The notes beneath the pieces are model-generated. The model was not told the origin of the DNA. It did not search any database and was given only the letters and a program-made list of their open reading frames with translations. This document shows, piece by piece, positions 1 through 7,371 of a DNA stretch of 28,246 nucleotides. The first letter of the stretch is position 1, and each line of letters begins with the position of its first letter. Origin of the DNA: DATKSG01 sp035531775. GTDB lineage: Bacteria; Actinomycetota; Acidimicrobiia; Acidimicrobiales; UBA8190. Both the position numbers and the translations under genes were made by a program. The stretch covers positions 1 to 28,246 of the forward strand of contig DATKSG010000058.1 of the NCBI GenBank assembly GCA_035531775.1. Direction: 5' to 3'.

Positions 1-24
1 CTCTACGGGCGGTAAGTTGCAGGC

Positions 25-531
25 ATGGTCGAAGTCCGGCTGAGTGCCGTGCGGGTGGACCTCCAGTCGAACACCCCAGTGCTGCTGCTCACCGAGACCG
101 GGGGCCTCGGCCGGACCCTGCCGATCTTCATCGGGGCGCCCGAAGCCACCGCCATCGCCTTCGCCCTCCAAGGGGTGTCCACGGCCCGGCCCATGACCCA
201 CGACCTGCTGCGCGACATCGTGGCGGCCCTGGGAGCCGACCTCGAGCGCGTGGTCATCACCGAACTGCGGGCGGCCACGTACTACGCCGAGCTGCACCTC
301 AAGCGCGGTGAGGACACCATGACGGTGTCGGCTCGGCCGTCGGACTCGGTGGCGCTGGCCGTGCGCACCTCGAGCTCGCTGTTCGTGTCCGACGAGCTCA
401 TGGACGCCGAAGGCATCCTGCTGCCGGCCGACGAGGACGACGAGAACGGCGAGTCGGGCAATCCCGACGAACTGGTGGGGGAGTTCCGCCAGTTCCTCGA
501 TACCATCCGCCCCGAGGACTTCAGCTCGTGA
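25..531 (+). CDS. Bifunctional nuclease (BFN/DUF151) family protein
   Basis: The 168-residue product matches the BFN (DUF151) family along nearly its whole length: an N-terminal strand region (VRLSAVRVDL), the core stretch LPIFIGAPEATAIA at about residues 35-48, the PMTHDLL segment near 56-62 and the characteristic SARPSDSVALAVR at about 102-114. An acidic tail (DEDDENGES) and a short helix finish the protein. Family members have been linked to nuclease activity, but the bacterial role is poorly defined, so substrate and function here are open. An in-frame TAA at 13-15 makes the ATG at 25 the first possible start. The stop overlaps the start of the next gene (GTGA at 528-531), so the two are probably co-translated. 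No strong Shine-Dalgarno is visible before the ATG. What lies upstream is outside the window. Confidence 0.9.
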   Translation: MVEVRLSAVRVDLQSNTPVLLLTETGGLGRTLPIFIGAPEATAIAFALQGVSTARPMTHDLLRDIVAALGADLERVVITELRAATYYAELHLKRGEDTMTVSARPSDSVALAVRTSSSLFVSDELMDAEGILLPADEDDENGESGNPDELVGEFRQFLDTIRPEDFSS

Positions 532-1145
532 CGGCCCGGCCCGGTCCACGCCCCCGGCGCGGAGCGGGGCTGCTGGTGGCCCTGGCGGTGGTCGGCCTGG
601 GCGCAGCGGCCTGCACCACCCACCACAGCGCCGCCACCGGATCGACCTCCACGTCGGAGTCATCGACAACGACGTCCACCACCAACGGCATGGCCCACTG
701 CATCTCCTCCGATCTCACCGGATCGGTGGCCGGCACCCAGGGGGCGGCCGGCACCCAGGAAGTGACCTACGAGCTGCGCAACGCGTCAGCGGCGCCGTGC
801 GCCCTGCTCGGATACCCCGGAGCCCAGCTCAACGACTCGAGCGGCGCCGCCCTCCCCACCGAGGTGGTGCGCGGCGGCAGCTACTCCTTCACCAACTTCG
901 CCCCGACTGCCATCACCATCGCCCCGGGCGCCTCGGCTTACTTCAACATGGGCTACTCCGACGTGCCGAGCGGGTCCGGCGCCTGCCCGACGGCGCAGAG
1001 TCTGTGGATCACCCCTCCTGACGACGTGGACCATCTGGTGGTGAGCGAGCAGCTCCAGGTGTGTGGCGGCGGCAAGCTCACCGTGTCCCCGGTCTTCGCC
1101 GCCGGCTCGACGGCCAGCCAGACCACCGCCCCGCCGCACACCTAG
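528..1145 (+). CDS. DUF4232 domain lipoprotein, exported
   Basis: This 205-residue protein begins with an Arg-rich stretch, a hydrophobic segment (about residues 13-27) and Cys29 in a GAAAC context, an acceptable though imperfect lipobox, so it is probably a lipoprotein. A Ser/Thr-rich linker (about 30-53) leads to a DUF4232 domain (about 57-190). That domain shows the family pattern of paired cysteines and a glycine-proline-rich beta sandwich: AHCISSDL, APCALLGYPG, IAPGASAYFNMGYSD, GACP and a final VCGGG. DUF4232 proteins are common surface proteins of actinobacteria and have no established function. The GTG start overlaps the upstream stop by four bases, which indicates translational coupling. 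The TAG stop lies within CTAG at 1142-1145, which also carries the stop of the convergent gene. Confidence 0.88.
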   Translation: MTARPGPRPRRGAGLLVALAVVGLGAAACTTHHSAATGSTSTSESSTTTSTTNGMAHCISSDLTGSVAGTQGAAGTQEVTYELRNASAAPCALLGYPGAQLNDSSGAALPTEVVRGGSYSFTNFAPTAITIAPGASAYFNMGYSDVPSGSGACPTAQSLWITPPDDVDHLVVSEQLQVCGGGKLTVSPVFAAGSTASQTTAPPHT

Positions 1146-2152
1146 AGAGCGGGCCCGTGGTCGAGGCGGACGAGAATGCGACCACGCACCCCGCCGTGCA
1201 GGATGCGGTCGAGGGCGTTCGCCACGGCGTCAAGGCCGATCTCGCTGTCGACCAGGGCTTCGAAGTCCGGTGGCCGGAGGTCTCCGGCCAGGCGCTGCCA
1301 CACCTGGCGCCGCAGCCCGGGGCCGGTGGATACCGAGTCCACCCCGAGCAGGGCCACCTGGCGGGTGATGAAGGGAAAGACAGTGGTCTCGAGGGCAGAT
1401 CCTCCGGTCAGGCCACTGGCTGCCACCGCCGCCCCGTAGCGCAAGGTGCGCAGCACGCGGGCCAGGGTGTCCCCGCCCACGCAGTCCACCGCTGCGGCCC
1501 AGAGCTCGGAGCCGAGAACGCGACCGGGCGCCTCGTCGAGCTCCTGGCGCCCGATGACCCGGGCGGCGCCGAGCGAGGCCAGCCACGGGTGCTCGTCGTC
1601 CTTGCCGGTACTGGCCACCACCTCGTAGCCCCGGGTCGCCAGCAGGGCCACCGACACCGAGCCCACCCCGCCCGAGGCCCCGGTCACGAGCACCGGCCCG
1701 TCGCCGGGACGGAGTCGGTGGCGCTCGAGCTCGTCGATGGACAGGGCGGCGGTGAAGCCGGCCGTGCCGACGATCATGGCCTGGCGGGCACTCAGCCCGG
1801 CCGGCAGGGGCACGACGTCTTCGGCGCGCAGGCGGGCATAGCCGGCGAAGCCGCCATGGCGCCCCACGCCGATGTCACCACCGTGGGCCAGCACGGCTGT
1901 GCCGGCCGTCAGGGCGCTGTGGCCGGGGCCGACCACGACGCCGGCCAGGTCGACGCCGGGGACGAGGGGCGAGACCCGCGCCACCCGGTGGCCGGGAGCG
2001 CTGGCCATGGCGTCTTTGTAGTTGACGCACGACCACTGCACGGCCACCAGCACTTCGCCGTCGGGGAGGTCGTCCACCTGCATCTTCTCGATGGCGCGCT
2101 CGACATCGTCGCCGTGGCGGCGCACCACGAAGGCATCGAAGCTCTCGTCCAC
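1142..2152 (-). CDS. AcuI/YhdH-type NADPH-dependent quinone oxidoreductase family (MDR)
   Basis: This is a zinc-free medium-chain dehydrogenase/reductase of the YhdH/AcuI group, whose characterised members reduce acryloyl-CoA to propionyl-CoA with NADPH. Supporting motifs are CVNYKDAMA (about residues 42-50, matching the family's LNYKD signature), PGVDLAGVV (65-73) and the dinucleotide-binding loop TGASGGVGS (157-165). A later stretch, AVDCVGG, is also typical. The substrate cannot be read from sequence, and a general quinone or enoyl reductase is the alternative. The reading frame is open back to an ATG at 2215. I prefer the GTG at 2152 (336 residues) because the family N-terminus aligns there and an AGGGTGAGG stretch lies just upstream. 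GTG 2161 is another option. It is divergent from the GT87 gene and converges on the DUF4232 gene with a four-base overlap. Confidence 0.88.
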   Translation of the reverse strand: MDESFDAFVVRRHGDDVERAIEKMQVDDLPDGEVLVAVQWSCVNYKDAMASAPGHRVARVSPLVPGVDLAGVVVGPGHSALTAGTAVLAHGGDIGVGRHGGFAGYARLRAEDVVPLPAGLSARQAMIVGTAGFTAALSIDELERHRLRPGDGPVLVTGASGGVGSVSVALLATRGYEVVASTGKDDEHPWLASLGAARVIGRQELDEAPGRVLGSELWAAAVDCVGGDTLARVLRTLRYGAAVAASGLTGGSALETTVFPFITRQVALLGVDSVSTGPGLRRQVWQRLAGDLRPPDFEALVDSEIGLDAVANALDRILHGGVRGRILVRLDHGPAL

Positions 2153-2209
2153 GGCCCTCACCCTACGGTCCACGGGAAGGCATCGAGCGGCAAAGCTCCG
2201 ACCACGACC

Positions 2210-2221
2210 TAGCATGGCCCC
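2210..2221 (+). promoter_or_regulatory. Possible leaderless-type -10 element for the GT87 gene
   Basis: TAGCAT at 2210-2215 fits the actinobacterial -10 pattern TAnnnT and ends six bases before the ATG at 2222, with no Shine-Dalgarno in between. A transcript starting at the usual distance would begin at or next to the start codon. No convincing -35 hexamer is visible about 17 bases upstream. This is inference from spacing alone, and such hexamers occur by chance. Confidence 0.3.
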
Positions 2222-3700
2222 ATGACCAGCGGCCTCCGGGCAGGCGCGGTCCGCGTCGTCTCGTCATGGGGGCCCGAGGAGCGCGACGCCGTGCTGTACT
2301 CCGGCTCGGCATTGTTCGCCATCTCCACCGCCCAGGTCTCCTCCATCACCTTGTACCAACAGTGGGGGAAGCTGGCCACCGGCCCGTACGTGGTCGGGGC
2401 CATGCTCTCGGCCTTGGCCGCCCGGCGCCTACGACGGCGCCCCGCCCCGCTGGCTGATCCCGGGACCCCGTCGTGGCACTGGACCACGCCGCGCACCGTC
2501 ATCTTCCTGCTGGTGCTGTTGGGCGCCACGCTGATGCCGCTGTCGCTCGAAGTGCTGTGGCGCACCGACGCCGGTGGCACGTCGCACGTCCAGCCCGAGG
2601 TGGTGGTGGTCGAGCACTCGGGCGCCCGGGTGCTGCACGGCCAGGACCCGTACCAAGTGGTGGACGGGGGCCGCACCAAGGTCACCGCCCCGGCCGGGCA
2701 AGCCGCCTACGTCGTGTACAACCCCTATTTGCCACTCATGTCGGTGTTCGGCATCGCCCATGGCACCAAGGCTCCGGCTCGGCTCACCGACGCCCGGGTC
2801 ATCTTCTCGCTCATGACCATCGTGGTGGTGGTGGTGGCACTGGCCATGTGCCGCGGCCCGACAGGACCCCGGGTGCTGGCGCTGCAGAGCATGACGGTGT
2901 TGCCTACGGCGGCGTTGCCGCTCGCCACCGGGGGCGACGACCTGCCGGTGGCCGCCTTGATGTTGCTGGCGCTGGTGCTACTACAACGACGGAGGCCACT
3001 GGCCTCGGGCATCACCCTGGGCATCGCCGCCTCGATGAAGATCACGGCCTGGCCGCTCGCCGCCATCGGCCTGCTGGCAGCGCGCCAGCGCGACGGGCGA
3101 CAGGGCCGTCGCCCGGTGCTGCTCATGGCGGCGGGCATGGCCGGGGTCATGCTGCCCGCCATCTTGCCCACGGCCCTGTCGAACGTCGCCGCCTTCGTGG
3201 ACAACGTGGTGCGCTTCCCACTCGGTCTGGCCGGCATCAGCTCGCCGGCGGCGAGCCCCTTGCTCGGCCACGCCGTGGTGTCGGCCTTTCCCGCCGTCCA
3301 CCGAATCTTCCCGGTGGCGGTGGCCGGCATCGGGGGAGCGCTGTTGCTCTACGTGCTCGTGCGCCGCACACCACGCACGCCGGCGGCGGTGGCGCAGCTG
3401 CTCGGCTGGGCCATGACGGTGGCCATCTTGATGGCTCCGGCCACCCGCATCGGCTACTTCCTCTACCCGGTGGACTTTTTCGTATGGGCTTGGCTGCTGC
3501 GCAACGAGGGGGCAGCCGAGGACCGGGCCGGTGCCGAGCACCGGCCCGGCCTCACCGACAACGTCGAGCTTCAGGACTGGTCGGATGCAGCGAAGAGCCG
3601 CAGCGACATCGGGGTGACGCCGGCGGCCGGCACGGCCATGCCCGGCACCGACGAGTGGAACACGCTCGGCGAAACGGTGACGCCCAGCTCCCATTCGTAG
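2222..3700 (+). CDS. Polytopic membrane glycosyltransferase-like protein (GT87/DUF2029 type)
   Basis: The 492-residue product is an integral membrane protein with about nine or ten hydrophobic segments, for example residues 94-110, 190-210, 225-250, 262-285, 300-320, 350-370 and 390-425. After the first part lies a conserved-looking extracytoplasmic loop, GARVLHGQDPYQV, which resembles the acidic motif loop of GT-C/GT87 mannosyltransferases that use polyprenyl-phosphate sugars. NPYLP follows. I infer a role in adding sugars to envelope glycolipids or glycans, but the donor and acceptor cannot be told. The last membrane segment ends near residue 425. The remaining roughly 65 residues are low-complexity and hydrophilic, and the final 43 codons are antisense to the next gene's 3' end, so the true stop may matter less than the upstream part. 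There is no clear ribosome site. Confidence 0.75.
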   Translation: MTSGLRAGAVRVVSSWGPEERDAVLYSGSALFAISTAQVSSITLYQQWGKLATGPYVVGAMLSALAARRLRRRPAPLADPGTPSWHWTTPRTVIFLLVLLGATLMPLSLEVLWRTDAGGTSHVQPEVVVVEHSGARVLHGQDPYQVVDGGRTKVTAPAGQAAYVVYNPYLPLMSVFGIAHGTKAPARLTDARVIFSLMTIVVVVVALAMCRGPTGPRVLALQSMTVLPTAALPLATGGDDLPVAALMLLALVLLQRRRPLASGITLGIAASMKITAWPLAAIGLLAARQRDGRQGRRPVLLMAAGMAGVMLPAILPTALSNVAAFVDNVVRFPLGLAGISSPAASPLLGHAVVSAFPAVHRIFPVAVAGIGGALLLYVLVRRTPRTPAAVAQLLGWAMTVAILMAPATRIGYFLYPVDFFVWAWLLRNEGAAEDRAGAEHRPGLTDNVELQDWSDAAKSRSDIGVTPAAGTAMPGTDEWNTLGETVTPSSHS

Positions 3701-4239
3701 CCGTCACCGCTCGGGTGCTGGGCGATGAAGCGGTAGCCGCCCCCAGACACCGCCTCGGCGCTCAGCACGTGCCAGGCGCCGGCGGCCAACTCGGTGCGAA
3801 GGAAGGTGATCACCGACTGAGCCGAGGCCGGGACTTCGAAGCCAAGCTGGGCGTCGTAGAGCCCGACGGCACGGTCGATGGCCGACCCGGGGACCACCTG
3901 GGCGCTCGAGGGCACCACCACCGCTGACACGATGTCGGTGGGGGGCTGGCCGGAGGTGACGATGGGAGCCAGTGCCCGCTTGCCCGGCTCGGGTACCAAG
4001 CCGCCGGTGCCGGGCACGGCGGCGGCGGCCGGGGAGCGGGCCACGCTCGGGCCGTGGCTGCTCGTGATGGCGTCGGCAATGGCGCCGGCCAGGAAGACCA
4101 CCAGGATGATCCCGAAGACGACGGCGGCGGGCCGGGCACTAGGCCCCGGAGGGCGCCTCGTGCCGCTGCCCACGGTGGCGTGCCCGTTGGTTGCAGCAGC
4201 CGAGGCTTCGGCGGCGGCGGGATGGGAGGGAGGTGCCAT
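3571..4239 (-). CDS. Membrane-anchored hypothetical protein
   Basis: I do not recognise a named family. The 222-residue product has an Ala/Pro-rich N-terminus, one strong transmembrane segment (about residues 38-57, VVFGIILVVFLAGAIADAI), a Pro/Ala linker and a soluble C-terminal domain. That domain begins about residue 90 and contains the pattern PPTDIVSAVVVPSSA, then FLRTELAAGAWHVLS, then a GGGYRFIAQHPSGDGYEWELGVTV strand-rich end and PMSLRLFAASDQS. This end looks like a folded domain, not a shadow, and similar layouts occur in other actinobacterial hypothetical proteins as I recall them. The frame is open to a TTG at 4284, which would overlap the thiD stop and follow a GAGAGG stretch. I chose the ATG at 4239, but the coupled TTG start is a fair alternative. 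It is the last gene of the thi cluster. Confidence 0.72.
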   Translation of the reverse strand: MAPPSHPAAAEASAAATNGHATVGSGTRRPPGPSARPAAVVFGIILVVFLAGAIADAITSSHGPSVARSPAAAAVPGTGGLVPEPGKRALAPIVTSGQPPTDIVSAVVVPSSAQVVPGSAIDRAVGLYDAQLGFEVPASAQSVITFLRTELAAGAWHVLSAEAVSGGGYRFIAQHPSGDGYEWELGVTVSPSVFHSSVPGMAVPAAGVTPMSLRLFAASDQS

Positions 4240-4268
4240 GGCGACCCGGAGGCCGGGCAGCGGCGAGT

Positions 4269-5090
4269 TTAGTGCCGCCCGCAATGCCTCTCGTGGTCGC
4301 CCCAGCCGAAGTGGTCGAGCGGTCCGCGCCCGGCCCCTAGGTGCCAGTCCGCCGCCTGGCGCAGGGCGCCGGCCACGTAGCGCTTGGCCTCGGCCACGGC
4401 GGCCACGGGCTCGCGCCCGTGGGCCAGCAAGGCGGCGATGGTGGCCGACAACGTGCAGCCCGTCCCGTGGTCAGCCGTGGTCGGCCAGCGCGGCGCGTCG
4501 AGGACCGTGAGCTCCCCCCGGCACAGCACCACGTCGGGCGAGGCGTCGTGGCCCAGATGGCCGCCCTTCACCACCACCACCGGGGGCCCCATGTCGGCCA
4601 GGCGCCGCGCCGCCGCGATCATCGAGTCGACGTCGCCCACCGTCGCTCCCGTGAGCAAGGCCGCCTCACGCAGATTTGGAGTCACCACCAAGGCATGGGG
4701 CAGCAGCGCGTCGCGGTAGGCGTCGAGCGCCCCGTCGTCGAGCAGCGCCATGCCCGTGGAGGAGGCCAGCACCGGGTCCACCACCAGGTTGGGCAACCGG
4801 CCGGCCGCCGCCCACCGGGCCACTGTGCACACGATGTCCGACGAGGCCAGCATGCCTGTTTTGGTGGCCACCACCGGGAAGTCGCCGAGCACCGCTTCGA
4901 GCTGCAGCTCGACGAACTGCGGGGTCATGGGCACCACGCCGAGGACGCCCACGGTGTTCTGGGCCGTGACGGCGCTCACCACGCAGGTGCCGAAGACACG
5001 GTGGGCGGCGAAGGCTTTCAAATCAGCCTGGAGCCCGGCACCCGCACCGGAGTCGGACCCCGCCACCGTCAGAGCCACCGGAGGATGCAC
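4269..5090 (-). CDS. thiD: Hydroxymethylpyrimidine/phosphomethylpyrimidine kinase
   Basis: ThiD phosphorylates HMP and HMP-phosphate with ATP to give HMP-diphosphate, the pyrimidine half of thiamin, in the cytoplasm. The 273-residue product has the ribokinase-fold ThiD signatures in order: TVAGSDSGAGAGLQADLKAF (residues 8-27, with the substrate-binding Gln21), SAVTAQNTVGV (39-49), TKTGML (77-82), VVDPVLASSTG (103-113), TPNLREAALL (137-146), VVVKGGHL (172-179) and the anion-hole/catalytic DHGTGCTLSA (207-216, Cys212). Length is normal for the single-domain enzyme, with no fused ThiE or TenA. The start is GTG at 5090. It follows thiG after an 81-base spacer with a long inverted repeat, and its stop lies next to the start region of the membrane-anchored hypothetical gene. 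Confidence 0.95.
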   Translation of the reverse strand: MHPPVALTVAGSDSGAGAGLQADLKAFAAHRVFGTCVVSAVTAQNTVGVLGVVPMTPQFVELQLEAVLGDFPVVATKTGMLASSDIVCTVARWAAAGRLPNLVVDPVLASSTGMALLDDGALDAYRDALLPHALVVTPNLREAALLTGATVGDVDSMIAAARRLADMGPPVVVVKGGHLGHDASPDVVLCRGELTVLDAPRWPTTADHGTGCTLSATIAALLAHGREPVAAVAEAKRYVAGALRQAADWHLGAGRGPLDHFGWGDHERHCGRH

Positions 5091-5121
5091 GGTTGCAGCG
5101 TAACCACCGGCGGTGCTCTCG

Positions 5122-5175
5122 CTGACCTGGGCTGAAGACGCCGTCGCCTGGTCCCCGGCGCTGCCCGCAGGTCAG
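5122..5175. repeat. Inverted repeat between thiG and thiD
   Basis: CTGACCTG at 5122-5129 is the exact reverse complement of CAGGTCAG at 5168-5175, with 38 bases between and extra GC pairing just inside. The right arm contains the thiG stop codon (5172-5174). In the thi transcript this could form a stem-loop between thiG and thiD that acts as a processing site or partial terminator. No U-tract follows. Function is inference. Confidence 0.45.
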
Positions 5176-5960
5176 TCGGGGTCGGCCAGCGAGGCCAGCC
5201 CTTCGGCTGGGCTCGAGGCCACGGCGTGCCAGCGGCGGGGGATGCGCCCGGCTCCGGCGGCCAGGGCGCCGGCCTCCACGGCCAGTCGGAAGGCGGCCGC
5301 CATGTCGGCAGGGCGCCGCGCCCGGGTGATGGCCGACGCCACCAGCACGCCGTCGCACCCCAGTTCCAGGGCCAGCGTTGCTTCCGAGGGAGTGCCGAGG
5401 CCGGCGTCGAGGATCACCGGCACCGAGGCCGACTCGCAGATGAGGGCGATGTTGTGGGGGTTGCGGATGCCGAGGCCGCTGCCGATGGGGGCGCCCAGCG
5501 GCATCACCGCCGCGCACCCCGCCTGCTCCAGGCGCCGGGCCACCACCGGGTCGTCGCTCGTGTAGGGCAGCACCACGAACCCCTCGTCGCACAGGGTCTC
5601 GGCCGCATCGAGCAGCTCGGCCACGTCGGGCAGCAAAGTGCGCTCGTCCCCGATGACCTCGAGCTTGACCCAGTCGGTGTCGAAGGCTTCTCGAGCCAGC
5701 TTGGCCGTGAGGACCGCTTCGGCCGCCGTGTGGCACCCGGCCGTGTTGGGCAGCACCTCGACGTCACGGGCCCGCAGCACGTCGAGGATTGACCCGGTCG
5801 CCGCTGGGTCGACACGGCGCAGGGCCACGGTGGCCATGGTCGAGCCCGAAGCCTCGAGCACGGCGTCGAGGACGTCGAGCCCGGCGATGCCGCCGGTGCC
5901 GAGCAGCAGGCGCGAGGCGAGAGGCCGGCCGGCCACCGCCATACCCGGGGCTTCAGCCAC
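5172..5960 (-). CDS. thiG: Thiazole synthase
   Basis: ThiG builds the thiazole phosphate ring of thiamin from 1-deoxy-xylulose 5-phosphate, dehydroglycine (from ThiO) and sulfur carried on ThiS thiocarboxylate. The 262-residue TIM-barrel protein shows the family motifs: RLLLGTGG (about 17-24), ATVALRRVD (43-51), LPNTAGC (70-76), the Schiff-base lysine Lys99 in DWVKLEVIGD, VLPYTSDD (129-136), MPLGAPIGSGLGIRNPHNI (153-171), VPVILDAGLGTPSEA (180-194) and DGVLVASAI (202-210). Length fits. The GTG start at 5960 overlaps the end of thiS by eight bases, so translation is probably coupled and the two partners are made together. An ATG at 5942 is the next possible start. Confidence 0.96.
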   Translation of the reverse strand: MAEAPGMAVAGRPLASRLLLGTGGIAGLDVLDAVLEASGSTMATVALRRVDPAATGSILDVLRARDVEVLPNTAGCHTAAEAVLTAKLAREAFDTDWVKLEVIGDERTLLPDVAELLDAAETLCDEGFVVLPYTSDDPVVARRLEQAGCAAVMPLGAPIGSGLGIRNPHNIALICESASVPVILDAGLGTPSEATLALELGCDGVLVASAITRARRPADMAAAFRLAVEAGALAAGAGRIPRRWHAVASSPAEGLASLADPD

Positions 5961-6156
5961 CGGCCGCCGCCGTCAGGATCTCCAGGTGGTCGCCGGCCGC
6001 CACCTCGGTGCCCGTCCAGGCACTGTGCACCACCACCTCGCCGTTACGGGCCACGGCGATGCCGTCGGGGCAGTCGCGCCAACGCCGCACCACGTCGGCC
6101 ACGGTGGAGCCCGCCGGCACCAGCTGCGCGTGGCCGTTAACCATCACCTCCAGCAT
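5953..6156 (-). CDS. thiS: Sulfur carrier protein ThiS
   Basis: ThiS is the ubiquitin-like carrier whose C-terminal Gly-Gly is adenylated and converted to a thiocarboxylate that gives sulfur to ThiG. This short protein (about 67 residues) ends in the required Gly-Gly (LTAAAGG) and has the family's beta-grasp pattern MVNGHAQLV, then VADVV, GIAVARNGEVV and GDHLEIL. The frame is open to a GTG at 6174, inside the tandem-repeat region. I chose the ATG at 6156. A second ATG at 6144 would place MVNG at the N-terminus, as in many family members, but its GGAGG lies only two bases before it, which is too close. The end overlaps thiG by eight bases. The activating enzyme (ThiF/MoeB type) is not in the window. 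Confidence 0.9.
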   Translation of the reverse strand: MLEVMVNGHAQLVPAGSTVADVVRRWRDCPDGIAVARNGEVVVHSAWTGTEVAAGDHLEILTAAAGG

Positions 6157-6170
6157 GGCACCCCACAGCC

Positions 6171-6224
6171 GCACGCCACGCCGGCGCTCAGCACGCCACG
6201 CCGGCGCTCAGCACGCCACGCCGG
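6171..6224. repeat. Tandem direct repeat, 20-bp unit, 2.7 copies
   Basis: The unit GCACGCCACGCCGGCGCTCA occurs exactly at 6171-6190 and 6191-6210, and its first 14 bases recur at 6211-6224. The array spans the 3' end of thiO, including its TGA stop (6208-6210), and the thiO-thiS gap. Each full unit read on the minus strand starts with another TGA. It looks like a local duplication of the end of thiO. It sets the distance between the two genes. Confidence 0.92.
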
Positions 6225-7371
6225 TGAAACGGTCGGGCCCGAAGGTCGCTATCTCCGGCGGGCCCTCGGCCCCGCCCACCACGGCGGCCACCGCCTCGGC
6301 CGTGATGGGGGCGAGCAGGATGCCGTTGCGGTAGTGGCCCCCGGCCACCACCAGACCGGGCACCGGGCCACAGGCCCCAACCACCGGACCGTTGTCGGCG
6401 GAGCACGGGCGAAGGCGGGCCGTGGCCTCGCCGAGCCCCATCTCCGACACCCCCGGCACCAGGCGCCGGGCATCGCGCAGCAGCTCGTAGACGGCGCCGG
6501 CCGTCACCTCGGTGTCGAAGCCGAGCTCCTCCACCGTGGCTCCCACCACCAGCGACCCGTCCCGGCGCGGCACGAGATAGACCGACGAGCCTTCCACCAT
6601 GCCTCGCACCGAGCAGCCCATCCCCGGCGCTCGCGGCGAGGGCGACAGCCGCAGGATCTGGCCCTTCACCGGGCGCAGCGACGGCACGGCTCCGGTAGGC
6701 AGGCCGCCCATCTGGGCCATGGTGCTCCCGGTGGCGAGCACCACGGTGGCGGCGGCCACGGCCTCACCGTTGTCGAGAACCACACCGGCCACCACCCCAC
6801 CTGACAGTTCCACGGCGTCCACCGCCTGCCGGCGCAGCTCCACCCCGGCGCCAGCCACCGCATCGACCAAGGCGTCGAGCAGCAGGCGGTTGTCCACCTG
6901 GTGGTCGCCCGGCGCCCACAATCCGGCGCCCACCCCAGGGGCGAGGGCGGGAACCATCTCCCGGGCCTGGCGGCCGCGCAGCCACGACACGTCGAGGCCC
7001 AGCTCCCCCTGGTAGCGAAACAGCTCCTCGGCCCAGGCCCGGTCCCCGGCGTCGAGCGTCACCAGAAGGGTGCCGCACCGGTGGTAGCCGATGCTGCGGC
7101 CGGCCGCCTCGGCCAGCTCCGCCGCGAAGCGCTCCCAGCGCGCCGCCCCGGCCAGGTTGAGCGCCAGCAGCGCCTCTTCGCCGTAGTGCGCCTCGGTCAC
7201 CGGGGCCAACATCCCGGCTGCCGCCCACGAAGCGCCGCCGCCGGGGTCGGGATCGACCAGGGCCACCGCCATGCCGGCCTGGGCCAGGCGCCAGGCGCTG
7301 GCCAGCCCGATTACGCCGGCCCCGACCACGACGACATCGACGCTCCGGCCTGTCCGACCTGGGAGGCTCAC
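6208..7371 (-). CDS. thiO: Glycine oxidase
   Basis: ThiO is an FAD-dependent D-amino-acid-oxidase-family enzyme that oxidises glycine to the dehydroglycine used by ThiG. In actinobacteria it replaces the radical enzyme ThiH. The 387-residue product opens with the FAD-binding VVVVGAGVIGLASAW (GxGxxG at residues 17-22). It then has DPDPGGGASWAAAGMLAP (the ASxAAAGML signature of the family), LRPVKGQILRL, YLVPRRDGSLVVGATVEELGFDT and the C-terminal GHYRNGILLAPITAEAV, which is diagnostic for ThiO. The frame stays open far upstream into gltB's antisense strand. The GTG at 7371 is chosen because the flavin fold begins ten residues later, although no clear Shine-Dalgarno precedes it. The 3' end lies in the tandem repeat. 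It leads the thiO-thiS-thiG-thiD cluster and is divergent from gltB. Confidence 0.93.
   Translation of the reverse strand: MSLPGRTGRSVDVVVVGAGVIGLASAWRLAQAGMAVALVDPDPGGGASWAAAGMLAPVTEAHYGEEALLALNLAGAARWERFAAELAEAAGRSIGYHRCGTLLVTLDAGDRAWAEELFRYQGELGLDVSWLRGRQAREMVPALAPGVGAGLWAPGDHQVDNRLLLDALVDAVAGAGVELRRQAVDAVELSGGVVAGVVLDNGEAVAAATVVLATGSTMAQMGGLPTGAVPSLRPVKGQILRLSPSPRAPGMGCSVRGMVEGSSVYLVPRRDGSLVVGATVEELGFDTEVTAGAVYELLRDARRLVPGVSEMGLGEATARLRPCSADNGPVVGACGPVPGLVVAGGHYRNGILLAPITAEAVAAVVGGAEGPPEIATFGPDRFTGVAC

Noticed and set aside
1061..2212. Long plus-strand open frame opposite the oxidoreductase
   Set aside because: The minus strand has clear MDR motifs over the same bases; the plus frame is low-complexity His/Gly/Ala sequence.
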